The position numbers and the translations under genes are program-made. A stretch of 64,000 bases of DNA from TMP-24 sp041397305 (GTDB lineage: Bacteria > Pseudomonadota > Alphaproteobacteria > Rhodobacterales > Rhodobacteraceae), in assembly GCA_041397305.1 (NCBI GenBank), contig JAWKWX010000009.1, forward strand, positions 51,814 through 115,813. The letters are read 5' to 3'. The notes under the pieces are model-generated. The model worked only from the letters and a program-made list of their open reading frames with translations, was not told the origin of the DNA and made no database searches. Each line of letters starts with the position of its first letter. The stretch's first letter is position 1. Of this stretch, positions 8,696 to 18,582 are shown in pieces.

Positions 8696-10138
8696 TTAGT
8701 GTGCGCTCAAACGTAAGGGTGGGCGCCTTGCCATCCAGGGTTGTGCATCCTCCAATTCAGCGGCAAGCGAAATCAGCTGTTCGTCCGCGCCGAACGGCGC
8801 GGCGAGATGGATGCCGATCGGCAGGCCATCGGCGTTCCAATGAAGCGGCAGCGAGGCGGCTGGCTGGCCCGAGGCGTTGAAGACCGCGCAGAAGGGCGAA
8901 TAGTCGAAGACCATGCCGGGGCCGGTGCGATAGTGTACGTAGTCCTCGGTCGTGTGGCCGAACCGGCCAACGAGGGCAGGGGGCTCGGCCAGTGTCGCCG
9001 ACAGGAGGATGTCGTGAGGCTGGAAGAAGGCCGCCATCTCGCGGCCGAAGGCATGGATCTTGCCCACCGCCTCCAGATAGTCCGCCCCGGAAAGTGTTTC
9101 GGCATAGGCGATGGCACCCCGCGTGACGCCTTCGACCTCTGCCTCTTCGAGTGGTGTTCCGCGCGCCGCGACGGTCTTTTGCACCGAGAGCGCCGTGCCG
9201 CAGGCGACGATCCTGGTCCAGGCCCGCATCATGCCCTTCACGTCCGCCACGGGCCGCGCCGGTTCGACATGATGGCCGAGGCTTTCGAGAAGCCGGGCCG
9301 CCGCGAGCACTGCGGCGCGACAATCGGGGTGGATCGGTTCGTTGGTGAACGTGGTGTCGCAAAGCGCGATGCGCAGCCGTCGCGGCGGGCGGGCGATGGC
9401 GGCGGCATGGCTGCCCTGCAGCGGCGGTGCCCAATAAGGCGCGCCGAGGTCCGCCCCCTGGCAGGCGTCGAGAAACGTCGCGGTGTCGCGGACCGATCGG
9501 GTGAGGAATCCGTCGATCGCCATGCCGGCCCAGCCTTCGCCGACATAGGGTCCGTCGGGCAGGCGCGCGCGGGTGGGCTTGAAGCCCACGAGCCCGCAGG
9601 ACGAGGCCGGGATGCGCACCGACCCGCCGCCGTCGGAGCCGTGCGCGGCGGGCACGATCCCGGCCGCAACCGCCGCCCCGGCGCCGCCGGACGAACCGCC
9701 CGAGGTGCGCGAAACATCCCAGGGGTTGCGGGTCGGCCCGCCATAGACCGCGGCCTCGGTCGCCGGTCCGATGCCGCCCTCCGGCGCGGTCGTGCGCCCG
9801 AAGGTGACGACACCGCTTGCCCGTATCCGCTGAAAGATCGCACTGTCGCGGGGATAGCGGGTGTTCATCAGCAGGCGGGAGCCGTTGTGGGACGGAAAAT
9901 CCACCGCCTCGCAGCCGAGATCCTTGAGAAGGAACGGCACGCCGCGGAACGGCCCGTCCGGCAGGCCATCGCGGATCGCCTTGCGGGCCATGTCTTCCTG
10001 AATCAGGACGACCGCGTTCAGGCGGGGGTTCAGGCTTTCAACCTGCCTCAGCGCCAGGTCGAGCAGCTCTTCCGCGCTCGCCTCCCCGCGGGCGACCAGG
10101 GCAGCCATCCCGGTTGCATCCAGCGCGTCGTAATTCAT
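8696..10138 (-). CDS. Amidase of the amidase-signature family
   Basis: A 480-residue hydrolase of the Ser-cisSer-Lys amidase family. The lysine lies in FLLKDLG, and the glycine/serine-rich signature TSGGSSGGAGAAVAAG followed by AHGSDGGGSVRIPAS gives the two catalytic serines. The overall pattern resembles the branch containing 6-aminohexanoate-cyclic-dimer hydrolases, but substrate cannot be assigned. Start at MNYDALDATG with GGGAGG seven bases upstream. It stands at the head of a polyamine-type ABC operon on the same strand, which suggests a nitrogen-scavenging role: the transporter may import an amide or the amine released from one. Confidence 0.85.
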   Translation of the reverse strand: MNYDALDATGMAALVARGEASAEELLDLALRQVESLNPRLNAVVLIQEDMARKAIRDGLPDGPFRGVPFLLKDLGCEAVDFPSHNGSRLLMNTRYPRDSAIFQRIRASGVVTFGRTTAPEGGIGPATEAAVYGGPTRNPWDVSRTSGGSSGGAGAAVAAGIVPAAHGSDGGGSVRIPASSCGLVGFKPTRARLPDGPYVGEGWAGMAIDGFLTRSVRDTATFLDACQGADLGAPYWAPPLQGSHAAAIARPPRRLRIALCDTTFTNEPIHPDCRAAVLAAARLLESLGHHVEPARPVADVKGMMRAWTRIVACGTALSVQKTVAARGTPLEEAEVEGVTRGAIAYAETLSGADYLEAVGKIHAFGREMAAFFQPHDILLSATLAEPPALVGRFGHTTEDYVHYRTGPGMVFDYSPFCAVFNASGQPAASLPLHWNADGLPIGIHLAAPFGADEQLISLAAELEDAQPWMARRPPLRLSAH

Positions 10139-10458
10139 GCCTGCCTCCCTGATGGATGGGGGCATGCTGCCTGTGTTGCACGGGTTTGAGAAGGAAAAAG
10201 GAAGCGCCGGTCTGGGCCATTGCAATGTGGTGCTGCAGAGCCCGGTCGGGACCGGTCATCCTCCGGTCCAGCCAACCCTGATGGCGCGGTCTCGGGACCT
10301 GTCGCCACCCGCCGGGTTGTGGCCGATCCGTGCCGCGCCGGGCCTTGCCGCGATGGAAGTCTGGACGTGCCCTTGCAGCCCCCGTCGCGCGCCACTAAGA
10401 CTTGCGTAAGCAAAGGCCCATAAGACTAGACACCGGATTGAGCGTGAGGCGGCAGACC
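10139..10458. other. Intergenic region between amidase and clpP (divergent promoters)
   Basis: 320 bases with no convincing gene. It must hold the promoters for the amidase-transporter operon (leftward) and for clpP (rightward). The last 60 bases before clpP are less GC-rich than the rest (CTTGCGTAAGCAAAG), but I could not fit a good -35/-10 pair with normal spacing. Confidence 0.5.
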
Positions 10459-11082
10459 ATGAAAGACCCGTACGATCTTTATATGAACACACTCGTGCCG
10501 ATGGTGGTCGAACAGACGTCGCGCGGCGAACGGGCCTATGATATCTATTCGCGGCTCCTGAAGGAGCGGATCATCTTCCTGGCCGGTCCGGTCCATGACG
10601 GCATGTCGACGCTCATCTGCGCGCAGCTTCTGTTCCTCGAGGCCGAAAATCCCTCGAAGGAAATCGCCATGTACATCAACAGCCCCGGCGGCGTGGTGAC
10701 CTCTGGCCTGTCGATCTACGACACGATGCAGTACATCAAGCCAAAGGTCTCGACGCTGGTGATCGGGCAGGCGGCCTCGATGGGGTCGCTGCTGCTGACG
10801 GCAGGGGAAAAGGGCATGCGCTTCGCGCTCCCCAACAGCCGCATCATGGTTCACCAGCCCTCGGGCGGCTATCAGGGGCAGGCGACGGACATCATGATCC
10901 ACGCCCAGGAAACCCAGAAGCTGAAGGACCGGCTGAACCAGATTTATGTCAAGCACACCGGCAATCCGCTGAAGAAGGTCGAGGCGGCGCTGGAGCGCGA
11001 CAATTTCATGTCGGCCGAGGATGCCAAGGAATGGGGCCTGATCGACGAAATCCTCGAGAGCCGCCCGAAGGTCGAGGACTGA
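10459..11082 (+). CDS. clpP: ATP-dependent Clp protease proteolytic subunit
   Basis: Barrel-forming serine protease of 207 residues. The nucleophile is Ser107 in GQAASMGSLL, the histidine is His132 in MVHQPSGG, and the catalytic aspartate lies in the FMSAEDAKEWGLID region. Start at MKDPYDLYMN, which gives the normal short propeptide region before RAYDIYSRLLKERII. It precedes clpX with 134 bases between, as in most proteobacteria. ClpXP degrades CtrA in Caulobacter, so this gene belongs functionally with the chpT and cckA genes in this window. Confidence 0.97.
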   Translation: MKDPYDLYMNTLVPMVVEQTSRGERAYDIYSRLLKERIIFLAGPVHDGMSTLICAQLLFLEAENPSKEIAMYINSPGGVVTSGLSIYDTMQYIKPKVSTLVIGQAASMGSLLLTAGEKGMRFALPNSRIMVHQPSGGYQGQATDIMIHAQETQKLKDRLNQIYVKHTGNPLKKVEAALERDNFMSAEDAKEWGLIDEILESRPKVED

Positions 11083-11089
11083 GCGTAAC

Positions 11090-11117
11090 GCCCGGCCACA
11101 AGAACGTGTGGCCGGGC
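11090..11117 (+). terminator. Hairpin between clpP and clpX
   Basis: Perfect 11-bp GC-rich stem (11090-11100 with 11107-11117) and a six-base loop. Only AATTAG follows, without a T tract, so it is at best an attenuator or a 3'-end stabiliser of clpP mRNA rather than a strong terminator. Confidence 0.5.
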
Positions 11118-11216
11118 AATTAGACGTTGTGATGACCCGGTTGCTGCCCTAATCTTGACGAAAAGGGTGGCTCTAAATGAGCGCTAATGGCCGGGGGCAG
11201 GCCGCAGAGGTGACGG

Positions 11217-12485
<1,269 letters not shown>

Positions 12486-12506
12486 AGGCCCCCGGGGCGG
12501 AAATCG

Positions 12507-12540
12507 AGGCCCGGGCAAAGCGCCCGGGCCTGTTCTTTTG
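12507..12540 (+). terminator. Rho-independent terminator of clpX
   Basis: Perfect 10-bp stem (12507-12516 with 12522-12531), five-base loop, then a T-rich tail GTTCTTTTG. The metA gene converges on it from the other side. Confidence 0.88.
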
Positions 12541-12548
12541 CCCCGGCC

Positions 12549-13478
12549 TCAGCGGCTCCGGCCGATCTCTGAAAGATCGTAGGGCGTCGTCTGGTAAATC
12601 TCGTTCACCCAGTTGCCGTAGAGAAGATGCGCATGACTGCGCCAGCGGTTCAGCGGCTGCCGTGACGGATCGTCCTCGGGGTAATAGTTCATCGGCACAT
12701 TGATCGGCGTCCCGTTCGAAACGTCACGGTCGTATTCTTCCTTCAGCGTGCCGCTGTCATATTCGAAATGGTTGAAGATATAGAGGGCGCGGTGGCCCGG
12801 ATCCTCGACCAGGCAGGGCCCCACCTCGTCGGACCCGAGAAGCGTCCTGAGGCCGGATGCCGCGTCGATTTCCCCCTGCTTCATCTCGGTCCAGCGGCTG
12901 ACCGGGATGACGAAATCGTCCGAGAAGCCGCGCAGGTAGGGCGAGGCGGGCTGCCGGTTCTGATGGCGGAAGCAGCCGAAGGCCTTGTGGTTCAGCATAT
13001 GCTTCTTCACGCGGTGGAAATGGTAGATCATCGCCATGCCACCCCAGCAGACGCCGAAGGTCGAATGGACATGGCTCTGCGTCCAGTCCATCACCTGGCA
13101 GAGCTCATCCCAATAGGTCACCTCCTCGAACGGCAGATGTTCGATCGGCGCGCCGGTAATGATCAGACCGTCGAACTTTTCGCCCGAAGCCGCGACATCG
13201 GCGAAGGGCCGGTAGAAGGCCGCCATATGTTCGGCCGCGGTATTCTTGGTTTCATGCTCGGTCATGCGGATCAGCTGGAAGTCGATCTGCAAGGGCGTCG
13301 CGCCGATCAGCCGGGCGAACTGGTTCTCGGTCTGGATCTTCTTCGGCATCAGGTTCAGAAGCCCGATCCGCAAGGGGCGGATGTCCTGATGGCTCGCCCG
13401 GTCGGGCGACATGACCATCACGCCTTCCTTCGAGAGGACGTCGAACGCGGGCAGGCTTTCGGGCAGGGTGATCGGCAT
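12549..13478 (-). CDS. metAA: Homoserine O-acyltransferase of the MetA family, probably acetyl-CoA specific
   Basis: First committed enzyme of methionine synthesis, 309 residues. The catalytic cysteine is Cys144 in FGVCWGG, with the EHL/His region IYHFH and HFEYDSGTLKEEY near the C-terminus. Acyl specificity in this family depends on one residue: glycine in E. coli (succinyl-CoA) and glutamate in the Bacillus acetyl-transferase. Here the motif is TGAPIE with glutamate at position 113, predicting O-acetylhomoserine as product. No SAM-II riboswitch precedes it; only 23 bases separate it from the upstream ATPase gene, so the two probably share a transcript. Confidence 0.92.
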   Translation of the reverse strand: MPITLPESLPAFDVLSKEGVMVMSPDRASHQDIRPLRIGLLNLMPKKIQTENQFARLIGATPLQIDFQLIRMTEHETKNTAAEHMAAFYRPFADVAASGEKFDGLIITGAPIEHLPFEEVTYWDELCQVMDWTQSHVHSTFGVCWGGMAMIYHFHRVKKHMLNHKAFGCFRHQNRQPASPYLRGFSDDFVIPVSRWTEMKQGEIDAASGLRTLLGSDEVGPCLVEDPGHRALYIFNHFEYDSGTLKEEYDRDVSNGTPINVPMNYYPEDDPSRQPLNRWRSHAHLLYGNWVNEIYQTTPYDLSEIGRSR

Positions 13479-13501
13479 GAGACGCTCCTTCGCAGGTTGA
13501 T

Positions 13502-14371
13502 CTATGCCGCCGGGCCGCGACGCTCAAGGGCGGTCGCGATCAGATCGGTGAAGCCTGCGGGGGTGGCAACGCGCGCCACCTCCTCGGCCGTGACGGTGAC
13601 ACCGCGCCGCGCCATGGCGCGGTAGCGCGGCTGGCGATGGTCAAGAAGGCGCGCATAGCCAAAACGCAGGAAGGCGTCCGGGTCGACCTCGGCCTCGGGC
13701 TTGCCCTCCGCCGCCAGATAATCCGCCCAGAGTCCTTTCAGGAAATCGGGCTGATAATAGATCGGCTTCGGCGCCCGGTCGAAGCGGCGGATCAGTTCGG
13801 CACGATGCGCCTCGCCGCCCTCGATCCAGACGAGGAGGAGGTTTTCCTCGAGAGTTTTCAACACCGGATCGGCCGGATCGTCGGGATCGGCCACCTCGCA
13901 GATCGACCCGCCGGAATCGCAGACGAAGTTCGGATAGCCGTAAAGCCCTTCGGCCCGTTCGATGAAGGTGGGCGTATCGAGAAGCGCCGCAACCTCGGCC
14001 ACGCGATGCTGGTCCTGCCGGCGCAGATATTCGGCGAAGGGCACGCCACCCTTCGCGGGATCGCCCGGCTTGCCAAGATAGGTGGAGAGCGGCGCGAGGT
14101 TGTTGAAGGTGATGTTGGAAGTGATATGCACCGAATCCGACATCAGCAGCTCGCGCAGCAGCGGCACCTTCATCGCCTCGCGCTTGAAATTGTCGGCGAT
14201 ATGTTCGCCCATGTAACGGGTGCCGATCCGGTAATCGACGGAGTAGTGGAACCAGTCGCCCGCACCGCGCAGCAGGTTGGAGATATGGGTCTTGCCGAGC
14301 CCCGACATGCCAAAGAGAAGCACGCGCTTGCGGCTCGCGGCTCGCCATTCTTTCGCGGACTGATAGATCAT
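13502..14371 (-). CDS. P-loop ATPase of unknown function
   Basis: About 289 residues starting MIYQSAKEWR. A clear Walker A, FGMSGLGKTHISNLL, lies near residue 20, so the protein resembles a nucleotide or metabolite kinase or small ATPase. It continues with FHYSVDYRIGTRYMGEHI, then VCDSGGSICEV in the middle and a LLLVWIEGG segment. I do not recognise a named family; similar genes seem to accompany metA in Rhodobacterales, but that is recollection, not shown here. Its placement 23 bases before metA, on the same strand, suggests co-transcription and perhaps a link to sulfur amino acid metabolism. Confidence 0.75.
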   Translation of the reverse strand: MIYQSAKEWRAASRKRVLLFGMSGLGKTHISNLLRGAGDWFHYSVDYRIGTRYMGEHIADNFKREAMKVPLLRELLMSDSVHITSNITFNNLAPLSTYLGKPGDPAKGGVPFAEYLRRQDQHRVAEVAALLDTPTFIERAEGLYGYPNFVCDSGGSICEVADPDDPADPVLKTLEENLLLVWIEGGEAHRAELIRRFDRAPKPIYYQPDFLKGLWADYLAAEGKPEAEVDPDAFLRFGYARLLDHRQPRYRAMARRGVTVTAEEVARVATPAGFTDLIATALERRGPAA

Positions 14372-14456
14372 TGCCGTCCCGTTTGCAGATCCCCAAATCC
14401 CCTTAGCCGGTCGGGCGGCAAGATTCACCCGGATTCTTGCAGGACCTGTCTGAAAC

Positions 14457-14486
14457 GAAAAAGGCCCCGCGGATCGCAGGGCCTTT
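14457..14486 (-). terminator. Rho-independent terminator of the FadL-like gene
   Basis: Perfect 8-bp stem (14460-14467 with 14479-14486) with an 11-base loop that can pair further, followed on the minus strand by TTTTCGTTTC. It lies 20 bases after the porin stop codon. Confidence 0.8.
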
Positions 14487-14506
14487 CCGAAACTGATGGT
14501 GCCAGA

Positions 14507-15631
14507 TCAGAAGCTGAAGCCGACCCGCATGCCGAAACCGACCGCATGGTTGTCGGTGAAGTTCGCCGAGGGCGAGACCGGGCCGAGTTGCACCTGCGCG
14601 TCGCCGATATCGACATAGCGCACGCCGGCCGAGATTTTCATATTGTCCTGCGTGTAGGTCGCGCCAAGGCCGATGCTCTTGTAGCCGTCGGTCGGACCGA
14701 GGTTCGAGGCAATGCCGCCGTCCTGCTTTTCATAGCCGAGCGTGAGTGCCGCCGACCAATGTTCATTGAACTTGCGGCCGACGCCGATCGAATAGCTGAT
14801 CGTGTCGTGGTCGTAGGAAACGAGTGACCCGCCGCCGGTCAGGGCGCCGTACTGCGTGGGCGAGATGTCGAAGTTGGACCAATCGACCCACCGGATCGAG
14901 CCGAACACCAGCGTGTCCTTGGCCACGCCCGACTGGAACTCGAGATTGACCGATTCCGGCGAGTTCACTTCGGTGACCGTGTTCAGCGGACCAAGCAGCG
15001 AGGCTTCGGACGTATCGATCTCGTGCTTGATCTTCGAATTGTAGGTCAGCGCGACCCGGAGCGCGATTTCCGGCTTTTCATAGGCGATCCCGACGAGATA
15101 GCCGAGTGCGCCATCTTTGGAGCCAGTCGCGGTATAGCCCGCGACAAACGGGATCGAGGCTTCCGCCGACATCGTCTCATAGCGCAGACCGCCGTAGACG
15201 CTGACGTTCGAGGGCATCGTGTATTGCAGCACGCCGGTGATCGCGGTGGTCTTCAGCGTCGCGGTCGAGCCGGTTGCATAGTAGGCCGTACCCGCCGGAT
15301 AATCGACGTTGGCGCCAAAGGGCTGGTCGAAGATCAGCGCGCCGTCGAGAGTGTCGGAGAACTTGTATTTGATCGCGCCGCTGAACTGGGCGTAGCTGGC
15401 CGCCATATCGCCCGAGATCGCACTGTTCAGGCCCGGCGCCGGGATCGCGACCGCCTGGCCCGACACCGACGGGCTGACGCTGCCCAGGCTGAATTCGGCG
15501 TAATTGCCGTCCTCGAAAATCACGGCGACAGACTGGCCGGACCGGTCGATGCCACCGGCGAAGGCGCCGCCGGCGCCCATGGCGATGACGCTTGCCGTCA
15601 ACAGAATACGTTCCATTTCACTCATCCCCAT
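14507..15631 (-). CDS. FadL/OmpP1/TodX-type outer membrane transporter
   Basis: Outer-membrane beta-barrel of 374 residues for uptake of long-chain fatty acids or other hydrophobic molecules. A signal peptide (LLTASVIAMGAGGAFAGG) leads to a plug-like N-terminus and alternating strands rich in aromatic residues, with FADL-type pieces SLGSVSPSVSG and IRWVDWSNFDI, and a C-terminal phenylalanine (VGFSF) as outer-membrane proteins need for insertion. It is shorter than E. coli FadL (about 420 mature residues). Several ATG codons at the start are possible (15631, 15625, 15616); GAGAGG stands 10 bases before the first. Followed by its own terminator, so monocistronic. Confidence 0.85.
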   Translation of the reverse strand: MGMSEMERILLTASVIAMGAGGAFAGGIDRSGQSVAVIFEDGNYAEFSLGSVSPSVSGQAVAIPAPGLNSAISGDMAASYAQFSGAIKYKFSDTLDGALIFDQPFGANVDYPAGTAYYATGSTATLKTTAITGVLQYTMPSNVSVYGGLRYETMSAEASIPFVAGYTATGSKDGALGYLVGIAYEKPEIALRVALTYNSKIKHEIDTSEASLLGPLNTVTEVNSPESVNLEFQSGVAKDTLVFGSIRWVDWSNFDISPTQYGALTGGGSLVSYDHDTISYSIGVGRKFNEHWSAALTLGYEKQDGGIASNLGPTDGYKSIGLGATYTQDNMKISAGVRYVDIGDAQVQLGPVSPSANFTDNHAVGFGMRVGFSF

Positions 15632-15736
15632 GAGTTATGTTCCTCTCGTACATGAGCGTAGGCACCGGTCCGCCTACCGGTCAACGAATGACGTTGCGTC
15701 GCGAAATCGTGATCGGGGCAGTGCGACATTCGCGCA

Positions 15737-16618
15737 CTATGCGGGGCGGGTACGGCGATCGTCCGACAAGATGTTGAGCCAGTTCGCGGCAAAGATGATC
15801 GCACCGCCGACAAACACCCAAAGATCAAGGGGTTCGCCGTACCAGAGCATGCCGACGATGCCGATGAGCGGCAGGCGCAGGAAATCGAGCGGGGTTACAA
15901 GCGAGGCGGGCGCCAGAGACAACGCCTTGGTAAGGCTCAGATGCGCGCCAAGCCCGCCGACGCCGATGGCGAGGATCCAGGGCCAGAGCGGGGCGGCGGG
16001 CCAGGCCGGACCACCGCCAAGCGCGGCACCGATGAGACCGAAGAGCGTCTGGGTGACGGTGAGCCAGAAGAGGATCGCCAGAACGCTCGTCACCCGCGTC
16101 AGCTTCTTGGTGATGACGGCGGCACCGGCGAAGCCCACGGCACACAGTAGCGCCGCCGCGAGGCCGACGGACAGGCCCGCGCCCCCGAACGGCCGCGCGA
16201 CGATCAGTATCCCCGCAAACCCGATTGCCGCCGCGACAAGGCGACGGGGTGGCAGCCGTTCGCCCAGAAAGAAGGGCGCGCTCAGTGCAACGAGGATCGG
16301 ATAGGAAAATTCCAGCGCGAAGAGCTGCGCGAGCGGGATCAGCGTCAGCGCATAAAGCCACAGGTTCTGCCCGGCGAAATGGAAGAGGTTGCGCAGCACA
16401 TGGGTCCGCAGATGCCGGGGCCGCAGCGCATCCGTCTGTTGCGTGGCGAGCGCGAGCGTCACCACCAACATGACGCCGACGATCGAGCGGTAGAACATGA
16501 TCTCGAACGTATCGAGCCCGGTGCTGAGCGCCCGTCCGGCGATGGCGACAAGGCAGAAGCCGGTGATCGACCCGCCCATCCAGAGCGCGGCGGCGATGGG
16601 GCGATGGACCTGTGTCAC
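15737..16618 (-). CDS. EamA-family (DMT superfamily) exporter
   Basis: Inner-membrane transporter of 293 residues with ten hydrophobic segments in two EamA halves; the first begins ALWMGGSITGFCLVAIAGRA and the second ends GIVGMLWYGEPLDLWVFVGG. These are the family's usual landmarks. Members export amino acids, nucleosides or other metabolites; substrate not predictable. GTG start. Divergent from the TehA-type gene, with 158 bases between the starts, and the FadL-like gene starts about 100 bases downstream of its stop. Confidence 0.85.
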   Translation of the reverse strand: MTQVHRPIAAALWMGGSITGFCLVAIAGRALSTGLDTFEIMFYRSIVGVMLVVTLALATQQTDALRPRHLRTHVLRNLFHFAGQNLWLYALTLIPLAQLFALEFSYPILVALSAPFFLGERLPPRRLVAAAIGFAGILIVARPFGGAGLSVGLAAALLCAVGFAGAAVITKKLTRVTSVLAILFWLTVTQTLFGLIGAALGGGPAWPAAPLWPWILAIGVGGLGAHLSLTKALSLAPASLVTPLDFLRLPLIGIVGMLWYGEPLDLWVFVGGAIIFAANWLNILSDDRRTRPA

Positions 16619-16776
16619 GACGATGCTCCGGCAGTTCGCGGCGCCGACAGTCTGTCGCCAGAGCGCAATTGTCCATCCTGAAACCGCCCCCGCACGCGGT
16701 GATCGGTCGCAGGCGGTCGTTTGCGGTTCTGCGTGCGGGCGGGGCGGCTATGATGCGCCGCCGCCAGGAGGTTCGC

Positions 16777-17742
16777 ATGAGATTCGTCGCCCCCACGCCC
16801 ACGCCCAAGGGCTTCGCCCGCCGCACGCCGCCTGCCGTCTTTCCCCCGATCCTCGGGCTTCTCGGCCTTGCCGTCGCCTGGCGCCGCGCCGCCGGTCCGA
16901 TCGAGGCCGCCGCGCCGCTTGCCGATCTGATCGCAGGCGGTTCAATCTTTGTTTTTGCTGTTATTCTAGTGGCTTATGGGGCGAAGATCACGCGCCGGAT
17001 ATCGGTGCTGGCCGATGACATGACGGTCCTGCCGGGGCGGCTTGGGCTGTCGGCGCTGTGCGGATCGCTCTATCTGACGGCCACGCTCACCGGTGCGTGG
17101 CATCCGTCCGTTGCGGTCGCAATTTTTTATCTCGGCTTGGCGATCCATGTGCTGATCATCGGCCTGATCCTGCGCCAGCTTCTGACCGCGCCCCCCGAGG
17201 CGCGGCGCTATTCCCCGGCGGGCCAGCTCTATTTCACCTCGCCGATCGTGGGGGCGCTGGCGGCCGCGAGCCTCGGGCTGCATCCTCTTGCGCAGCTTCT
17301 CTTCTACCTGTTCGCCGCCACCGGCCTGATGATCGGGGTCTGGGGGGTGCTTGACCTGGTGCGGCGACCGATGCCTGCGCCCCTGCGCCCGCTTCTGGCG
17401 CTGCATCTTGCGGCGGTCTCCGTCTCGGGCAGCACGGCGAAAATTCTCGGTCATGATCAGATCGCGTTTGGTGCGGCGATTCTTGCGGCGCTGGTCCTTG
17501 CGCTGTTGCTGCCGGCGTTGCGGGCCACGGTCCAAAGCGGCTTTTCCGCACTTTGGGCCGCCGTCACCTTCCCCTCTGCCGCGACAGCGAGCCTCTGGCT
17601 GCTCGTCGGCGCGGGATGGACAGTGCCGGGGCTCCTGCTGCTTGCTGCCGCGACCGGGATCAATCTCGCCATCGCCTACCGGATCGGGCGGCTCTGGCTG
17701 GGTGGCCAGCTTGCGGTGAAGACCAACGCCGCGATTGCCTGA
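16777..17742 (+). CDS. TehA/SLAC1-type (TDT family) membrane transporter
   Basis: About 321 residues with ten membrane segments. The first conserved block RRTPPAVFPPILGLLGLAVA resembles the N-terminal helix of tellurite-resistance/dicarboxylate transporters, and the sixth block YFTSPIVGALAAASLGLHP is typical. Members conduct small anions or export C4-dicarboxylates or sulfite. Start at ATG 16777, with a strong AGGAGG five bases upstream; longer in-frame upstream sequence is not conserved in character. It converges on the amidotransferase gene with two bases between the stops. Confidence 0.8.
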   Translation: MRFVAPTPTPKGFARRTPPAVFPPILGLLGLAVAWRRAAGPIEAAAPLADLIAGGSIFVFAVILVAYGAKITRRISVLADDMTVLPGRLGLSALCGSLYLTATLTGAWHPSVAVAIFYLGLAIHVLIIGLILRQLLTAPPEARRYSPAGQLYFTSPIVGALAAASLGLHPLAQLLFYLFAATGLMIGVWGVLDLVRRPMPAPLRPLLALHLAAVSVSGSTAKILGHDQIAFGAAILAALVLALLLPALRATVQSGFSALWAAVTFPSAATASLWLLVGAGWTVPGLLLLAAATGINLAIAYRIGRLWLGGQLAVKTNAAIA

Positions 17743-17744
17743 CC

Positions 17745-18440
17745 TCAGATCAGCGCCACCCAGGCACGGGCGATGGCAAGGCCTGCCGCATCTGCATCGG
17801 GCCCATGCTCGGCGGCGATGCGCGGGTAATCCGCCAGCCAGCCGGGCCTGATCCGCTCGACCGTCTCGGGGAAATCGGCGTTCCAATCTTCCACGACCTT
17901 GCGGCTGGCCTCGAAATGAAACTGCATGCCGTAACTCGCCCGGCCAATGCGGAAACACTGGTTCGCCGCCATGCGGTTGCGGGCGAGCCGGACCGCGCCC
18001 TCGGGCAGGGTGAACGTATCCCGGTGCCACTGGAAGATCGGAAAATCGCCCTTGATCACCGACAGGACCGGATCCTTGATCCCGTCCTTGGTCAGGCGGA
18101 CCTGGTGCCATCCGAACTCCGGCGCGATGCCGAGCAGGCTGCGCCCGCCCCAGGCGCGGGCAAGAAGCTGGCTGCCCAGGCAGATCCCCAGGACCGCCTT
18201 GTCGGCCTGGCCCATGCGCCGCATCAGCCGCGCCAGATCGGGCAGGTAAGGATGGGTCTTGTCGGCCCTCGCGTTCTGTTCGCCCCCCAGCACCACGAGC
18301 GCATCGTGATAGCTGCCATCGGGCAACGCTTCGCCTGCCCAGGCGCGGTAGGTCTGTATCTCCGCATCTGCCTCGCGCAGGGCAATGCCTACCTGCCCGA
18401 GGTGGGACACTTCGGTATTCTCGATCACCGCAACGCGCAT
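17745..18440 (-). CDS. Class I glutamine amidotransferase-like protein (GMP-synthase type fold)
   Basis: Cytoplasmic protein of 231 residues starting MRVAVIENTEVSHLG. The triad is intact: nucleophile Cys87 in GICLGSQLLA, histidine in YGMQFHFEAS and the following glutamate. The family (COG0518) includes stand-alone amidotransferases, some of which act as gamma-glutamyl hydrolases. It is divergent from guaB by 142 bases, and given its similarity to the GuaA amidotransferase domain a role in purine or nitrogen metabolism is possible but unproven. Real guaA is not in the window. Confidence 0.82.
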   Translation of the reverse strand: MRVAVIENTEVSHLGQVGIALREADAEIQTYRAWAGEALPDGSYHDALVVLGGEQNARADKTHPYLPDLARLMRRMGQADKAVLGICLGSQLLARAWGGRSLLGIAPEFGWHQVRLTKDGIKDPVLSVIKGDFPIFQWHRDTFTLPEGAVRLARNRMAANQCFRIGRASYGMQFHFEASRKVVEDWNADFPETVERIRPGWLADYPRIAAEHGPDADAAGLAIARAWVALI

Positions 18441-18582
18441 GTCCGCCTCTTCCTTCCCCGACGGCAGACAGAGCATGCGCCGCGCGGAAGGGCAAGGGCG
18501 GCACGGGCGCATTTGCCCTTGCGCTCGTCCCCGGGCCATGAAAGAGCGAAGCGCCAAACGAACGTGCCGATGGAGGATTCCC

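Noticed and set aside
11090..11117. Strong terminator between clpP and clpX
   Set aside because: The stem is perfect but no T tract follows; kept only as a hairpin.
13479..13501. SAM-II riboswitch before metA, common in alphaproteobacteria
   Set aside because: Only 23 bases separate metA from the upstream gene, too few for the structure, and no matching sequence was seen.
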